Below are positions 26,356 through 34,099 of a stretch of 64,000 bases of DNA, piece after piece. The translations under genes were made by a program, and so were the position numbers. The DNA comes from Spirosoma linguale DSM 74. Its GTDB lineage: Bacteria > Bacteroidota > Bacteroidia > Cytophagales > Spirosomataceae. The stretch covers positions 6,047,001-6,111,000 of the forward strand of contig CP001769.1 of assembly GCA_000024525.1 (NCBI GenBank). Reading direction: 5' to 3'. Every line of letters starts with the position of its first letter. Positions within the stretch are counted from its first letter, which is position 1. Under the pieces are notes generated by a model. That model was not told where the DNA came from, ran no database searches, and was given only the letters and a program-made list of their open reading frames with translations.

Positions 26356-26383
26356 AAAGGCGAAGTCAAGAGACTCCGCCTTT
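26356..26383 (-). terminator. Hairpin terminator between the porin-like and desaturase genes
   Basis: AAAGGCG pairs with CGCCTTT and AGTC with GACT around AAGA, with one A-C mismatch. Read on the - strand it is followed by CTTGTTTG. It lies downstream of the porin-like gene and upstream of the desaturase gene. Confidence 0.65.
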
Positions 26384-26445
26384 ACTAACTCAGGTTGATT
26401 CAATAGAAAAATGAGTGAATGGCAGAATTGGTGGAGAGTGAAATA

Positions 26446-26564
26446 GTGCAGTAAGTGGAATGGTGCAGTAAGTGGAATGGTGCAGTAAGTGGAATGGTGG
26501 AGTAAGTTAAGCGAGTGCAGTGGTAGTATGCATTGACTTACTCCACTTATTCCACTATTTCACC
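26446..26564. repeat. Tandem 17-bp repeat inside an imperfect inverted repeat
   Basis: Three exact tandem copies of GTGCAGTAAGTGGAATG at 26446-26496 are followed by a fourth, broken unit. A complementary stretch (CTTACTCCACTTATTCCACT and on, 26537-26564) lies just before the porin-like gene's stop, so the whole can fold as a long imperfect hairpin. Unit number is likely to vary between strains. Confidence 0.8.
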
Positions 26565-26570
26565 AACTAA

Positions 26571-27263
26571 CTAATAACCAATCGGGAATGAGTAGCCCAG
26601 CGATACGGCCACGCCCCGGTTACGAACGTTAACATTGACGACCGGCACCTGCACCTGACGGGTGAACCCGTGTGTATAGCGCCCTTCGATAAAGAATTTA
26701 CCAGCACCGGCATCCATCGCCAGCCCTAAGCCGCCCACGGCGCTAAAATCCCAGGGGGGCAGCATGCCGCCATAGTTAACATCTATATCGAACGGTTTTG
26801 TCGTAAACAAAGCAGATCCACGGGTACGGATACGGCCGTCAAACGCGTAGCTTACAGCCGGGCCAGCGATAACGTAAGGCTGCACAGGGCCATCGGTCAG
26901 GTTAAATTTAAACAACAGGGGCACTTCAATTTGTTGTGACTGATAGGCGATTGAGGCCCCGATTGGTAGCGAAAAACCACCCAGGTTAATATCGAAGCCT
27001 TCTTTTATGGCAACGCCTTTCCGTATGTACGACACCTCTGGACGGAACGACACGCGCTCACTGAGCGGAATATCCAGAAAAAGAGCGCCGGTTGGTCCGA
27101 TAGATGAATGAAAGTCGGGAGTTAGGCTCCCCAGATATTCGGGTTTCGATGCAAAGCCGAAGTTAGCACCGCCCCGGATGCCGACCTGAACTTGAGCAAA
27201 GGCACTTTGAGTAGCCAATAAACCAAACAAAGCAAAGACACCGGCAAGCACAATTCGTTTCAT
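26571..27263 (-). CDS. Outer-membrane beta-barrel (porin-like) protein
   Basis: 230 residues with a signal peptide (about 1-23, ending QSAFAQ). The mature part is a series of amphipathic strands typical of the PorT/opacity-like 8-stranded barrel family: VQVGIRGGANFGFASKPEYLG, SERVSFRPEVSYIRKG, KFFIEGRYTHGFTR, and the C-terminal NRGVAVSLGYSFPIGY ending in Tyr. Such small barrels are abundant in Bacteroidota; function is usually unknown. Expression is probably monocistronic: a repeat and a hairpin follow it. Confidence 0.88.
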   Translation of the reverse strand: MKRIVLAGVFALFGLLATQSAFAQVQVGIRGGANFGFASKPEYLGSLTPDFHSSIGPTGALFLDIPLSERVSFRPEVSYIRKGVAIKEGFDINLGGFSLPIGASIAYQSQQIEVPLLFKFNLTDGPVQPYVIAGPAVSYAFDGRIRTRGSALFTTKPFDIDVNYGGMLPPWDFSAVGGLGLAMDAGAGKFFIEGRYTHGFTRQVQVPVVNVNVRNRGVAVSLGYSFPIGY

Positions 27264-27460
27264 GGTTGTAAGGGAAAATAGATTAGAAAAAAAGAAACCT
27301 GAATCTGGTTGTGTAAACTGTCGGCAATAGGCGAAGTAGTTATTGTTGCGAATTTGATGGTTAGAGGTTGTAGCCAGCCAAAGGATTAATCTGGTTAAAA
27401 AAAAGTTTATGTTCTTTTTTGACGACGATTAACGCCCATCGTAATTGAACTCATTTCAAT

Positions 27461-27479
27461 TGCAAATCAACCATTTGCA
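27461..27479. promoter_or_regulatory. Small inverted repeat in the divergent porin/acyltransferase region
   Basis: TGCAAAT, 5-base gap, ATTTGCA. Just upstream is TTGAACTCATTTCAA (27445-27459). It lies between the divergent porin and acyltransferase starts and has operator-like symmetry. A weak -7-like box TAACTTTA follows closer to the + strand gene. No regulator is known. Confidence 0.35.
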
Positions 27480-27544
27480 CTTTTTCTTTAAAACATTGTA
27501 GCATACTTGTAACTTTACCATTAGCTGCGATTCTGACCCAGACA

Positions 27545-28348
27545 ATGAAGTACATAAAGCCAACCAAATTCAGTTATCTGCCCAAGTTTTTGATGCCGCT
27601 GGATATACTCGGCCTATTCGAGTGCGACCCGTTTGGTAACTCATTGCTGTTCAGACGGATAATAATTGGATTGGTTGGCTGGCTAACCTATGCCCGCTAT
27701 ACGGTCGTGAACCGAATTCAAATTGAAGGGACCGAAAACCTGGAGAACTTGCCCATTAACAACGTCCTGTTCCTATCGAATCACCAGACGTATTTTGCCG
27801 ATGTTATTGCCTTTTTCCACATCTTTTGCGCGGTGAAATGGGGGTTTCAGAACACACTCTTACCCCCCGTTTATTTACTTGGTCCACGGGCAAGACAGTA
27901 TTATGTAGCGGCTTCTGAAACGATGAAAAAAGGCATTGTACCCCGCGTTTTTGCAGCGGGTGGGGCGTTAACCATCGAGCGGTCGTGGCGGGCCGAGGGG
28001 CGTGAAGTGCAACGGGCGGTAGACAATTCGGCCAATGAGAAAATTGCCAAAGCACTGGCGCACGGCTGGGTCGTAAGCTTTCCGCAGGGCACCACCACAC
28101 CCTACGCGCCGGTACGGAAAGGAACGGGGCACCTCATCAAGAATAACGAGCCCATTGTGGTGCCGGTTGTTATCAACGGATTTCGGAGGGCCTTCGATAA
28201 GAAAGGATTACGTTTCAAGAAACGCAATACACTCCTCACGGTTCAGTTTAAGGAACCGTTACAATTCGGCCCCGACGATACTGTAGATGATATTGTGGCC
28301 AAAGTGCGCCATGCCATTGAGCAGGATGCGCCGGAATGGGTTCAGTGA
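27545..28348 (+). CDS. PlsC-type lysophospholipid acyltransferase family protein
   Basis: 267 residues. The acyltransferase block NVLFLSNHQTYFADVIAF resembles motif I of PlsC (normally H-x4-D), but here the spacing is H-x5-D; motif III is FPQGTTTPYAPVRKGTGHL, a variant of FPEGTRS. A short hydrophobic region precedes the motif (about 37-48). PlsC enzymes add an acyl chain to lysophosphatidic acid or other lysolipids. The unusual spacing is shared in appearance with other Bacteroidota sequences I recall, so it may mark a subfamily rather than an inactive enzyme. Neighbouring lipid genes make an unusual lipid acceptor possible. Confidence 0.85.
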   Translation: MKYIKPTKFSYLPKFLMPLDILGLFECDPFGNSLLFRRIIIGLVGWLTYARYTVVNRIQIEGTENLENLPINNVLFLSNHQTYFADVIAFFHIFCAVKWGFQNTLLPPVYLLGPRARQYYVAASETMKKGIVPRVFAAGGALTIERSWRAEGREVQRAVDNSANEKIAKALAHGWVVSFPQGTTTPYAPVRKGTGHLIKNNEPIVVPVVINGFRRAFDKKGLRFKKRNTLLTVQFKEPLQFGPDDTVDDIVAKVRHAIEQDAPEWVQ

Positions 28349-28356
28349 TACGGAGC

Positions 28357-28431
28357 GTTCAGAAACGGCAAAAAGCTATAAACGCCATATCTTGAAGATA
28401 TGGCGTTTATAGCTTTTTGCCGTTTCTGAAC
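28357..28431. terminator. 75-base perfect palindrome between convergent genes
   Basis: Arms of 37 bases (28357-28393 and 28395-28431) pair perfectly around a single central G. It includes GGCAAAAAGCTATAAACGCC and lies between the convergent acyltransferase (stop 28348) and Pit transporter (stop 28435) genes, so a two-way terminator role is likely. Such a long perfect hairpin can be unstable in replication. Confidence 0.85.
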
Positions 28432-28434
28432 TGA

Positions 28435-29856
28435 CTACAATATCCAGCGGAAGAAGATATAAAGCGTAAACGATAGCAACACCGAAACGGGTAGCGTCAG
28501 TATCCATGCCAGCGCAATATTCTTGACCGTTCCGGCCTGTAAGTTTTTAACGCCTTTGTTAGCCACCATGCTCCCGGCAATACCCGACGAAAGTACATGC
28601 GTTGTACTAACGGGCAATTTCAGCCAGGATGCCATACCGATCATCATAGCTGCTACCAGCTCGGCCGATGCGCCCTGTGCATACGTCAGGTGTTGCTTAC
28701 CAATCTTTTCGCCTACCGTTACCACAATCCGGCGCCAGCCAATCATGGTACCAAGCCCCAGCGACAAGGCGATCATCAGTATAACCCAAAGCGGTGCGTA
28801 ATCCGTAAACCGGCGCAAACCGCTCTCTTCACCCAAGTTTTTGTTCAGTTGGGCTACCTGAGCTGTGCTAAGGTTTGATCCTTCATCAGCCGTAATTTTT
28901 TTAATGTTGCTGTTGATGAGGAGCAAATCCCGGCGTACGTCCAACCGTTTCTCGTTCGGAATCTTACCCTCAACCAGTGGACCGTTTACCAGCGCACTCA
29001 ACTCTGCCAGCTCGGCATTCGTTTGCACCAGCCGGACGCGGTTTGCCGAGGATAAATGTGTAGAATCCAGGGTACTTACGGTCTGCTGAATAGCCGTAAC
29101 GTTGGTCTGCATCAGACGCGGATCGAGGTCTGCTTTTACCGCAAAATGGTAAGGAACAATACCGATCAGAATAAGCATAATTAAGCCCACGCCTTTCTGT
29201 CCATCGTTGCTACCGTGAAAGAAACTAACTAGTGAACAGGTAGCAATCAGTATGGTGCGCACCCAGGCGGGTGGCTCTGTATTTTTCTTAGGCTCCTTAA
29301 ATAGCTGGTCCTTAGCTTCTTCCGGTACCGAACGACGTAAAATAAACATCAGTACAATAGCCAGACTGAAGCCTAACAACGGCGATAGCAAAAGGGCTTC
29401 TCCCGTCTCTATGGCTTTTTCCCAGTTAACGGCGGCTCCTGTCTTGTTTTCGGGCATGGTAGCAAACGCCAGACCAACGCCCAAAATAGAGCCAATAAGC
29501 GTATGTGAACTCGAACTGGGCAGACCAAAATACCAGGTGCCCAGATTCCAGATAATAGCACTGAGGAGCAGTGCCAGTACCATCGCTACACTATGGTACA
29601 CGTTCTGGTCGACGAGTAACTCAACCGGAAGCAGGTTGACAATACCCATGGCAACGCCAATACCCCCCAACAGAACACCCGTAAAATTGCAGATTCCTGA
29701 CCATACAACGGCAACCGTTGGCTTCAGAGAATTGGTATAAATAACCGTAGCAACGGCATTGGCTGTATCGTGGAATCCGTTTACAAATTCGAAAGCGCAG
29801 GCAGCGAAGAGGCTGATAAAGAGGAGGATAAAAACATCCGTTTCTAATCCAAACAT
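28435..29856 (-). CDS. Pit family inorganic phosphate transporter
   Basis: 473 residues with about ten membrane segments in two halves. Each half carries a PHO4 signature: ACAFEFVNGFHDTANAVATVIYTNSL (20-45) and, in the second half, LKLPVSTTHVLSSGIAGSMVANKG near 415-440. It moves phosphate (as a metal-phosphate complex) with a proton. Between the halves (about 235-345) is a soluble charged insert, rich in Asn, Leu and Glu, that is not typical of the E. coli protein but is seen in Bacteroidota members. It is close to the phosphoesterase-SusCD locus (about 4 kb) but there is no shared operon. Confidence 0.95.
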   Translation of the reverse strand: MFGLETDVFILLFISLFAACAFEFVNGFHDTANAVATVIYTNSLKPTVAVVWSGICNFTGVLLGGIGVAMGIVNLLPVELLVDQNVYHSVAMVLALLLSAIIWNLGTWYFGLPSSSSHTLIGSILGVGLAFATMPENKTGAAVNWEKAIETGEALLLSPLLGFSLAIVLMFILRRSVPEEAKDQLFKEPKKNTEPPAWVRTILIATCSLVSFFHGSNDGQKGVGLIMLILIGIVPYHFAVKADLDPRLMQTNVTAIQQTVSTLDSTHLSSANRVRLVQTNAELAELSALVNGPLVEGKIPNEKRLDVRRDLLLINSNIKKITADEGSNLSTAQVAQLNKNLGEESGLRRFTDYAPLWVILMIALSLGLGTMIGWRRIVVTVGEKIGKQHLTYAQGASAELVAAMMIGMASWLKLPVSTTHVLSSGIAGSMVANKGVKNLQAGTVKNIALAWILTLPVSVLLSFTLYIFFRWIL

Positions 29857-29958
29857 AAGTGGTATATCTTCTGTGGTTCAGCTAACGGTGGGTCCGTAAG
29901 CCAATGATTGCCACAAAAGTACGCGAAACTGGACATAGCTACATTACCAAATTGTTAA

Positions 29959-30084
29959 GTAGAGACGCAAGGTATTGCGTCTCAGCCTGGTCAGCGGTGG
30001 TAAATGGCCTTTCGCAAACGAAAATAGATAAGACGCAAGGTATTACCGCACCGGAATGCCGGACCACGGCGGACCGGTCTCTAC
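29959..30084. repeat. Inverted and direct repeat element next to the rlmN stop
   Basis: It opens with GTAGAGAC and closes with GTCTCTAC (30077-30084), which contains the rlmN stop codon. Inside, GAGACGCAAGGTATTGCGTCTC-type sequence (stem GAGACGCAA/TTGCGTCTC, 29962-29983) and a second AGACGCAAGGTATT (30031-30044) are direct copies. It lies between the Pit start and the rlmN 3' end. Confidence 0.65.
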
Positions 30085-31130
30085 GCGGTTTTACCCGCCA
30101 ACTGTCCGCAGGCGGCATCAATATCTTTGCCCCGGCTCCGGCGCACGTTAACAATTACGCCTTTGCTCTCCAGAAAACCAGCGAATTTATCCAGCGTCTG
30201 TGGATCGGTGTTTTTGAAATTGGCTTCGGCAATGGGGTTGTATTCAATGATGTTCACCTTGGCCGGTACTCGCTTAGTAAACTTCCAAAGCTCCTGCGCG
30301 TCCTGAAGCGTATCGTTGAAGTTGTAGAAAAGGATATATTCGAACGTAATGCGTGTACCGGTTTTCTTGTAGAAATACGTCAGCGCATCGCCCAGGGCCT
30401 CCAGCGTGTTGCTTTCGTTGATGGGCATGATCTGATCGCGTTTCTGGTCGTTGGCCGCGTGGAGCGAAAGGGCCAGATTGAATTTCACGTCATCGTCGCC
30501 GAGTTGCCGGATCATCTTGGCGATACCCGCCGTCGATACGGTTATGCGCTTCGGCGACATACCAAGGCCATCGGGCGAGGTGATGCGGTCGACGGATTCG
30601 AGTACGTTTTTGTAGTTCAGCAGGGGTTCGCCCATGCCCATATACACGATATTAGTGAGGGGCGCGTCGTAGTTTTCTTTTGCCTGCCGGTCGATGGCTA
30701 CCACCTGATCGTAAATTTCGGCCGCGTCGAGGTTGCGTTTGCGGTCCATGTAGCCCGTAGCGCAGAACTTACACGTCAGCGAGCAACCCACCTGACTCGA
30801 TACACAAGCCGTCATTCTGTCCAGGTCATCATTCCGTAAGGCAGGAATCAAGACACCTTCAACCAGATTACCGTCAAACAGCTTAAACGACGACTTGATC
30901 GTGCCATCGTTGCTCCGCTGCTGCTGATCGACGGTTAGCGGACGGATTTCGAAATTGGCGTTCAGCAGTTCCCGCGTCGACAGCGACAGGTTTGTCATCT
31001 GCTCGAACGACAGCGCCGATTTTTTCCAGAGCCATTCATGCACCTGCTTGGCCCGGAAACCCTGTTCGCCGTTTTTAGTAAACCAGTCTTTTAACTGAAC
31101 CGCCGTCAGTTTACGAATATCTTGTTTCAT
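30081..31130 (-). CDS. rlmN: 23S rRNA (adenine(2503)-C(2))-methyltransferase / tRNA adenine-37 methylase
   Basis: 349 residues of the radical SAM family. The iron-sulfur motif is CSLTCKFC (Cys in CxxxCxxC), preceded by TACVSSQVG; methyl-group-carrying Cys lies in KDIDAACGQLAG near the C-terminus. An N-terminal helical domain (about 1-95) has the usual RlmN shape. It methylates A2503 of 23S rRNA and A37 of some tRNAs. The C-terminal GKTA and the stop are next to or in an inverted repeat. It is likely monocistronic or paired with the downstream (in reading direction) Pit region only by chance. Confidence 0.97.
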   Translation of the reverse strand: MKQDIRKLTAVQLKDWFTKNGEQGFRAKQVHEWLWKKSALSFEQMTNLSLSTRELLNANFEIRPLTVDQQQRSNDGTIKSSFKLFDGNLVEGVLIPALRNDDLDRMTACVSSQVGCSLTCKFCATGYMDRKRNLDAAEIYDQVVAIDRQAKENYDAPLTNIVYMGMGEPLLNYKNVLESVDRITSPDGLGMSPKRITVSTAGIAKMIRQLGDDDVKFNLALSLHAANDQKRDQIMPINESNTLEALGDALTYFYKKTGTRITFEYILFYNFNDTLQDAQELWKFTKRVPAKVNIIEYNPIAEANFKNTDPQTLDKFAGFLESKGVIVNVRRSRGKDIDAACGQLAGKTA

Positions 31131-31173
31131 TATACTGCTACAACAGCTATACAGACGGGCAAAGTTTCCTTAG

Positions 31174-32064
31174 TCAATCTTCGTAAAAATCAATTTTCAC
31201 CTTGAACATGGGCGAGGCATACCCCATCGTCATCGTTTTCCAGTCTCCTTTATTGATCCTTACCCGGCCTTGTAATTCCTCAAATTCGTTGGAAAGACCA
31301 ATTTGCTGACCATAGAATGTATTTACCGCTTTACTGTTGCGGTACTTCACGTCGTAATAGTATTTTTTGTCATTCAGGTTGAGCCATTCCATGGAAATAA
31401 AAACCCCATTTTTGCCAAAAGGGATATTGTATTTGCGTAAGTCTACCGTGCAATAGCGATTCGGCCCGCTGGCATGGATTACCACATTTTCAGTTAATAA
31501 ATCCTTGCCAGGCATGTCGCCATCCGGTTCGTAAACACGAACTCTGAACGGGGTTTTATGCTTTCCAAAACGGACAACGTAGAAGCCTGCTGCGTTTAAG
31601 AAGCCTTCTTTCTTCTCATCATTTGGGATGTATAAGGCCACTTCCCGCAACATCGAACCACCCATCTGACCAAAAATAAAGCCTTTATGGTCTTCAGTAG
31701 CGCCTTTCCAAATCGAGCTTGTTTGCTTTTGTTTCTGAACGTTGACGGTCTGTAAGGTGATTGGTGATTCAGTGAGGTAAAACGAGCTTGTACTTACCGC
31801 ATTCTGAAACGCTATTCGTAAAGTTGTATAGCCAACTGATTGAATGTAAACGCTATCCTTGGTAATGCCCTTAGCGTCTAAGATAAACTCACCATGCTCA
31901 TCGGCATGACAACCGACAGCATTATTTTTCAGGTAAATAGTGGCATACGGTATCGCCCGTTGACTTTCTTTTGACAACACACGTCCTTGCAGCTGAGCGA
32001 AAGTAACTGTAGACAGACAGGGTGCTATTAAACAGAGGCTTACGAAGGTTTTACTTTTTATCAT
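31174..32064 (-). CDS. Secreted protein with carboxypeptidase-like regulatory domain
   Basis: 296 residues from ATG 32064 with a signal peptide (MIKSKTFVSLCLIAPCLSTVTFAQ). Residues about 25-105 form a carboxypeptidase-D regulatory-like beta sandwich (LQGRVLSKESQRAIPYATIYLKN) seen at the N-terminus of many TonB-dependent proteins. The rest (about 110-296) has no known domain (GAFVF- and YDVKYRNSKAVNTFYG-like strands). There is no barrel, so it is probably periplasmic or surface-anchored. The start codon lies at the foot of a perfect 18-bp inverted repeat, which could affect translation. Confidence 0.8.
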   Translation of the reverse strand: MIKSKTFVSLCLIAPCLSTVTFAQLQGRVLSKESQRAIPYATIYLKNNAVGCHADEHGEFILDAKGITKDSVYIQSVGYTTLRIAFQNAVSTSSFYLTESPITLQTVNVQKQKQTSSIWKGATEDHKGFIFGQMGGSMLREVALYIPNDEKKEGFLNAAGFYVVRFGKHKTPFRVRVYEPDGDMPGKDLLTENVVIHASGPNRYCTVDLRKYNIPFGKNGVFISMEWLNLNDKKYYYDVKYRNSKAVNTFYGQQIGLSNEFEELQGRVRINKGDWKTMTMGYASPMFKVKIDFYED

Positions 32065-32119
32065 TTTGCATGAATGAGCTTGTTTGTGAGTGAACTTAAA
32101 TAAGCTCATTCATGCAAAA
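32064..32119 (-). promoter_or_regulatory. 18-bp inverted repeat at the start codon of the preceding gene
   Basis: TTTTGCATGAATGAGCTT (32064-32081) is perfectly inverted at 32102-32119, with a 20-base loop. On the - strand the 3' arm runs into the ATG of the carboxypeptidase-like gene (GCAAAATG), so the hairpin would cover the translation start. It could be a regulatory leader or a chance repeat insertion. Confidence 0.5.
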
Positions 32120-32159
32120 CGCGTACCTATTTGAACAAGTACAACAGCCAATGCTTTGG

Positions 32160-32705
32160 TTAATTCAACCGACCGAGACGGTCGGCGCTACTTCGCCATT
32201 TCTTCCCTTCTTCCAGGCCTTTTGGTACCCAAACGGCGGCTTTATCCATCACTTTCGGCGCGATGGGCCGGATGTAGGGGTATAAAAAGGCAGTTTCCGT
32301 TTGACGGGCGGGCATTTTCACGCCCATATAACTGAACAACCAAAGGATAACACTAATTCCAAAGACCCACGTAAAAAGACCAACCGTTGCGCCAGCTACA
32401 CTATCGAATGTGCCTAGTATGGAGTACTTTAACGAACGGCGGATGGCAAACCCCATCTGGTTGATCATGACGACCGTCGGGAAGAAGATTACCGAAAAAC
32501 CCAGCCACGGCAGGATTTTCCGGGCCAGCTCCCGGCTGATGTACGGGCTGAGCAGGTCAATACCGAACGCCAGAAACTTGAACCCGACAATCATAGCCAC
32601 CACAAACGCGATGATCGCAACGATCTCCACCAGGAGCCCTTTGCGGTATCCGTTAAAAATCCCCCAGGCCAGGGGAATGAGCATGAGTAAGTCGAGTGTG
32701 TTCAT
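32160..32705 (-). CDS. CvpA family membrane protein
   Basis: 181 residues with four membrane segments (about 5-20, 25-43, 65-82, 100-122) in the CvpA arrangement: LDLLMLIPLAWGIFNGYRKGLLVE then IVGFKFLAFG. CvpA-like proteins are needed for colicin V production in E. coli and have general envelope roles. The last codons (SSADRLGRLN) are encoded by a palindrome of the GACCGTCCCGGTCGG type (32169-32185), so the extreme C-terminus may come from an inserted repeat. It follows yqeY on the same strand after a 76-base gap containing a hairpin. Confidence 0.9.
   Translation of the reverse strand: MNTLDLLMLIPLAWGIFNGYRKGLLVEIVAIIAFVVAMIVGFKFLAFGIDLLSPYISRELARKILPWLGFSVIFFPTVVMINQMGFAIRRSLKYSILGTFDSVAGATVGLFTWVFGISVILWLFSYMGVKMPARQTETAFLYPYIRPIAPKVMDKAAVWVPKGLEEGKKWRSSADRLGRLN
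32169..32185. repeat. Palindrome inside the cvpA 3' codons
   Basis: CCGACCGAGACGGTCGG: 7-bp stem around AGA, the same stem as the inner part of the repeats at 37864 and 40945. It encodes part of the ADRLGRLN tail of CvpA. Confidence 0.6.
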
Positions 32706-32711
32706 AGTAAC

Positions 32712-32773
32712 GTACCTACGGACTTCAGTCCGTATCTGCTAAATAACAAATACGGACTGAAGTCCGTAGGTAC
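32712..32773. terminator. Perfect 24-bp inverted repeat between yqeY and cvpA
   Basis: Arms at 32712-32735 and 32750-32773 are perfect inverted copies around 14 bases; each contains TACGGACTTCAGTCCGTA-type inner symmetry. Located after yqeY and before cvpA on the - strand. Same architecture as 6245-6328. Confidence 0.7.
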
Positions 32774-32781
32774 ATTTAGAT

Positions 32782-33231
32782 CTATTGTAAAAGTTGCTTC
32801 ACCATGGCCGAAATAGCTTTCCCATCGGCTTGCCCGGCGAGTTCTTTAGATGCGACGCCCATTACTTTACCCAGATCGGAGGGCACCGAAGCGCCCAGAC
32901 GGGTCATGATCGCCTGTAATTTTCCTTTCAACTCGTCTTCCGAAAGCTGCTTGGGCAGGTACTGTTCGATGACGGCAATCTCGGCTTCTTCAACGGCTAG
33001 TAGATCGGCGCGGTTTTGCTGCCGATAGATGTCCGCCGAATCTTTCCGCTGCTTCACGGCTTTGGTCAGAATTTTGGTTTCGTCTTCGGGTTTCAGGTCG
33101 CCGGATTGCCCTTCTTTGGTTTCTTCGAGCAGGATCATGGATTTTACGGCCCGTAGAGCCCGCAGTTTATCCTGATCTTTGGCCAGCATGGCCTGCTTTA
33201 TATCGGCGTCAATTTGTTGTTTTAGAGACAT
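32782..33231 (-). CDS. GatB/YqeY domain-containing protein
   Basis: 149 residues from ATG 33231 (MSLKQQIDADIKQAML). The YqeY pattern is clear: RALRAVKSMILLEETKEG, DETKILTKAVKQRKDSADIYRQQNRADL, EEAEIAVIEQYLPKQLSEDEL and DLGKVMGVASKELAGQADGKAISAMVK. The domain resembles the C-terminal tRNA-binding part of GatB, but stand-alone YqeY has no settled function. The longer reading from 33288 runs through a repeat and is rejected. A TAnnTTTG box at 33307-33314 can drive it. Confidence 0.92.
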   Translation of the reverse strand: MSLKQQIDADIKQAMLAKDQDKLRALRAVKSMILLEETKEGQSGDLKPEDETKILTKAVKQRKDSADIYRQQNRADLLAVEEAEIAVIEQYLPKQLSEDELKGKLQAIMTRLGASVPSDLGKVMGVASKELAGQADGKAISAMVKQLLQ

Positions 33232-33236
33232 TGGTC

Positions 33237-33357
33237 TAATGAATAATGTAAAATGAATAATGGATAAGGCAGAACAATAAGCGCCCATGAACCATCAACG
33301 GTTTAGCAAAGTTAAGAAACCAGTCATTGTTCATTGTACATTAGTCATTATTCATTA
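33237..33357. repeat. AT-rich inverted repeat between yqeY and pdxJ
   Basis: TAATGAATAATG (33237-33248) is inverted at 33346-33357 (CATTATTCATTA), with further degenerate ATGAATAATG-like matches beside each arm. The pair lies in the divergent region and spans the yqeY promoter box. Confidence 0.55.
33307..33314 (-). promoter_or_regulatory. -7 box for yqeY
   Basis: TAACTTTG on the - strand fits TAnnTTTG; the start point would lie near 33300, about 70 bases before the yqeY ATG. No clear -33 TTTG is seen. Confidence 0.45.
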
Positions 33358-33361
33358 CCAG

Positions 33362-34099
33362 ATGACTCGTTTAAGCGTTAACATCAACAAAATTGCAACC
33401 ATCCGTAACGCACGCGGTGGCAACAACCCCGACCTCGTGAAAGTCGCCCTCGACTGCGAACGTTTCGGCGCGCAGGGTATCACGGTTCACCCCCGCCCCG
33501 ACGAACGGCACATCCGCTATCAGGACGTGCTGGACTTACATGAGGTCGTTACGACAGAATTCAATATTGAAGGTAACCCTGACGAGCGGTTCATTGAGTT
33601 GGTGAAACGAGTAAAGCCCGCCCAGGTGACGCTCGTTCCCGATGCGGTCGATGCCATTACCTCTAACGCGGGTTGGGATACTATTCGCCATGCCGACCAC
33701 CTCCGTAAACTGGTCGATACATTTAAAGCCGATGGCATTCGGGTGTCTATTTTCGTTGACGCCGACGAGCGTATGGTCGAAGGGGCCAAAGCTGTAGGTA
33801 CCGACCGGATTGAGTTATACACCGAGCCCTATGCGGCTCATTACGCCGAAAACCGGGAAGCCGCCGTGGCCCCGTTTGTGCGAGCCGCCCAACGCGCCAA
33901 TCAGCTGGGTTTAGGTCTCAATGCCGGGCACGACCTGAGCTTGGAAAACCTGCGCTTCTTTGATGAGCAGGTACCCGGTCTGGAGGAAGTATCCATCGGT
34001 CATGCGCTTGTTTGCGATGCCCTTTATTTTGGGCTGGAGAATACGATTCAGATGTATTTACGCTGCCTTGACCGCACGGGCGGCCCCGCAGGATTTTAA
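33362..34099 (+). CDS. pdxJ: Pyridoxine 5'-phosphate synthase
   Basis: 245 residues from ATG 33362 ([19 protein letters not shown]). PdxJ marks: [33 protein letters not shown] (phosphate-binding and active-site His), [44 protein letters not shown] and [17 protein letters not shown]. It condenses aminoacetone-phosphate derivative and deoxyxylulose 5-phosphate to pyridoxine phosphate. The last nine codons (DRTGGPAGF) fall in the left arm of inverted-repeat element 2 and appear to be an extension beyond the usual end. It follows the divergent yqeY. Confidence 0.96.
   Translation: MTRLSVNINKIATIRNARGGNNPDLVKVALDCERFGAQGITVHPRPDERHIRYQDVLDLHEVVTTEFNIEGNPDERFIELVKRVKPAQVTLVPDAVDAITSNAGWDTIRHADHLRKLVDTFKADGIRVSIFVDADERMVEGAKAVGTDRIELYTEPYAAHYAENREAAVAPFVRAAQRANQLGLGLNAGHDLSLENLRFFDEQVPGLEEVSIGHALVCDALYFGLENTIQMYLRCLDRTGGPAGF

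Noticed and set aside
26446..26496. Possible CRISPR array
   Set aside because: The 17-bp units are directly tandem with no spacers, and no cas gene is present in the window.
29904..30839. A 311-codon open frame on the + strand
   Set aside because: It is antisense to rlmN, which has all its radical SAM motifs. The frame has no family features and starts in a repeat region.
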